DNA of 64,000 nucleotides from assembly GCF_003697345.1 (NCBI RefSeq), contig NZ_RFLY01000006.1, forward strand, positions 109,626-173,625, given 5' to 3'. The notes under the pieces are model-generated. The model was not told where the DNA came from and did not search any database. It worked only from the letters and a program-made list of their open reading frames with translations. The DNA comes from Solilutibacter pythonis. Its GTDB lineage: Bacteria > Pseudomonadota > Gammaproteobacteria > Xanthomonadales > Xanthomonadaceae. Position numbers and translations under genes: made by a program. Shown piece after piece: positions 62,819-64,000 of the stretch (the first letter of the stretch is position 1; each line of letters starts with the position of its first letter).

Positions 62819-63054
62819 GCACGCCGACTGATCGTCTCGACCCAGAAGTCCATGCGCATGTTTTTGAAGAACAAATTGTTCCGAAAAGCCTTCTGTCGCA
62901 AAAAGGATCGCATGAGCATCCCAAGGCGATCATCCTTGGAGGACAGCCCGGAGCAGGCAAGGGTGGTCTCGCAAGGTCAGCCGAACTCGAACTCCGCGAC
63001 GACATCGTCAAGATCGACCCCGACGCGCTGCACGAATACCACCTGACGTTGTAA
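62815..63054 (+). CDS. Array gene B, copy 2: zeta-like N-terminal fragment
   Basis: 79 residues, diverged from copies 1 and 3 (MSTPTDRLDPEVHAHVFEEQ) but with the same P-loop (GGQPGAGKGG) and KIDPDALHEYH. It ends at exactly the same point, here HLTL rather than HPTS; the HP of the motif is lost. Confidence 0.78.
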   Translation: MSTPTDRLDPEVHAHVFEEQIVPKSLLSQKGSHEHPKAIILGGQPGAGKGGLARSAELELRDDIVKIDPDALHEYHLTL

Positions 63055-63133
63055 CGTTATTACCCAGCCCTGTCGCGACACCCCGTATCTGGGCTTATAG
63101 TGCCCCCCAAGACTAGGTGAAATGGAGTACTTC

Positions 63134-63487
63134 ATGTCCCCACTGCCGCCGCCTCCAGTCCCGCAAAAGCTACGGGAAATGCTCAAGGACTATCCAGAAC
63201 ACATTGAGCTCTTGAAAAGAACACTCAATCGGATAATCGAGAAACCAATGCACGGCTCCGATCCATTTGATCGAGCTATTTGGCTGCTCGAAGGTCGATT
63301 GGAAACATTTATCCAGGAAGCCCGCGAAGAACTCCAGGCTGCCGAGGCCAGCGGCGATGCGGTAGCGATTGCGAGAGCAGAGGAAAAGATTTCCCTAATG
63401 CGGCGTGCGCATTCCAGCAATGGAGGAATGCGGGACTTACACGCCCTTCGTATGTATTTCGATGCAAACAAGAGGGCATTCGAATGA
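63134..63487 (+). CDS. Array gene A, copy 3
   Basis: 117 residues from the ATG at 63134. The N-terminal half (EKPMHGSDPFDRAIWLLEGR) is shared with copy 4, the C-terminal half (EEKISLMRRAHSSNGGMRDL) with copy 1, so it is a mosaic. Coupled to gene B copy 3 by ATGA. Confidence 0.75.
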   Translation: MSPLPPPPVPQKLREMLKDYPEHIELLKRTLNRIIEKPMHGSDPFDRAIWLLEGRLETFIQEAREELQAAEASGDAVAIARAEEKISLMRRAHSSNGGMRDLHALRMYFDANKRAFE

Positions 63488-63723
63488 GCGCGCCACATGA
63501 TCGCCTTGATCCGAAAACGCATGCGAGCATCCTTTCCAAGGAAGTAATTCCTGAAAGTAGGTTGGATGAATTCCTCTCGCATGAACGCCCGAAGGCCATC
63601 ATCTTGGCGGGGCAACCTGGCGCCGGCAAGGGTAGCTTGGCAGATGCTGCGAAGATCGAACTTACCAACGATGTTGTAAAGATCGACCCCGACGCGCTGC
63701 GCGAATACCACCCGACATCGTAA
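63484..63723 (+). CDS. Array gene B, copy 3: zeta-like N-terminal fragment
   Basis: 79 residues, differing from copy 1 at about five positions, e.g. DEFLSHERP and KIDPDALREYHPTS. Same P-loop with GKGS, same truncation. The shared DPDAL end with copy 2 again shows exchange between copies. Confidence 0.78.
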   Translation: MSAPHDRLDPKTHASILSKEVIPESRLDEFLSHERPKAIILAGQPGAGKGSLADAAKIELTNDVVKIDPDALREYHPTS

Positions 63724-63798
63724 CGTTATACCCAGCCCTGTCGCCCCCCGTATCTGGGCCTATAGTGCCTCCCAAGACCAGGTGAAATGGAGTACTTC

Positions 63799-64000
63799 AT
63801 GTCCCCGCTGCCGCCACCTCCAGTCCCACAGAAGCTGCGCGAAATGCTCAAGGACTACCCGGAACACATTGAACTCTTGCAAGGAACGCTCAATCGGATA
63901 ATCGAGAAACCGATGCACGGCTCCGATCCATTTGATCGAGCTATTTGGCTGCTCGAAGGTCGATTGGAGACATTTATCCAGGAAGCCCGCGAAGAACTCC
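63799..64000 (+). CDS. Array gene A, copy 4, cut by the window end
   Basis: The first ~67 residues from the ATG at 63799 are visible, nearly identical to copy 3 up to LETFIQEAREEL. The rest, and any gene B after it, lie beyond the window; this copy could be the one adjoining a complete toxin gene. Confidence 0.7.
   Translation, partial: MSPLPPPPVPQKLREMLKDYPEHIELLQGTLNRIIEKPMHGSDPFDRAIWLLEGRLETFIQEAREEL

Larger units (their letters stand above)
61794..64000 (+). repeat. Tandem array of about 665-bp two-gene units
   Basis: The same module (ATGGAGTACTTCATG at its start) begins at 61794, 62462, 63122 and 63787, giving periods of 668, 660 and 665 bases, and continues past the window edge. Each unit is spacer, gene A, gene B. 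Divergence between units is uneven and mosaic: gene A copies 3 and 4 match at the N-terminus, copies 1 and 3 at the C-terminus. Confidence 0.92.

Overview
The window is GC-rich, densely packed bacterial chromosome. Gene content and order point to a gammaproteobacterium of the Lysobacterales (Xanthomonadaceae and relatives). The pointers are PhoP-PhoQ preceded by a PepSY-type protein, a tryptophanyl-tRNA synthetase with a C-terminal extension, a split B12-dependent ribonucleotide reductase, an E1alpha/E1beta/E2 2-oxoacid dehydrogenase operon, and homogentisate and kynurenine pathway genes. The genus is inferred, not proven.

Layout. 1-5.2 kb: rpe (cut by the window edge), a J-domain membrane protein, purC, a DUF962 (Mpo1-like) protein, an EamA exporter, an epimerase-like gene that appears to have lost its stop, and a tandem universal stress protein. 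5.3-11.2 kb: a six-gene Mrp Na+/H+ antiporter operon with fused A-B subunits and every junction overlapping. 11.3-18.1 kb: aromatic amino acid catabolism (hmgA, hppD with a divergent MarR regulator and a palindromic operator, then tryptophan 2,3-dioxygenase coupled to a CbiM-like membrane protein) and a POT peptide transporter. 18.2-22.1 kb: the 2-oxoacid dehydrogenase operon with an SH3-like gene inside it. 22.1-28 kb: a 111-bp tandem repeat, a frameshifted diguanylate cyclase, trpS, CsbD, an entericidin missed by simple ORF calling, arginase and tRNA-Thr. 28-38 kb: SPOR protein, coaX, birA, phoQ/phoP, dusA, a run of small secreted proteins of unknown function, and a PQQ-type sugar dehydrogenase. 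38.7-42.1 kb: CPA2 antiporter, SDR, CtlX-like hydrolase, EF-hand protein. 42.4-46.4 kb: nrdJa and nrdJb separated by a histone-H1-like gene, with a candidate NrdR box and nested hairpins upstream. 46.5-52.7 kb: a DegQ-type protease, a YqjD/YqjE-like membrane trio, an AI-2E family transporter, a HAD phosphatase and an M17 aminopeptidase. 52.7-61.3 kb: an ABC ATPase remnant, a four-gene MacAB-like efflux operon, yedA and the tail-specific protease prc.

61.6-64.0 kb (to the window end) is the most unusual region: a tandem array of about 665-bp units. Each unit has a roughly 115-residue protein of unknown function translationally coupled to a 79-residue fragment that looks like only the N-terminus (P-loop) of a zeta-type toxin. 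Three full units, a fourth cut by the window edge, and a decayed unit upstream are visible. The copies are mosaic, and the DNA is visibly AT-richer than the rest. I infer an expanded toxin-antitoxin-like or polymorphic cassette array whose complete member, if any, lies outside the window.
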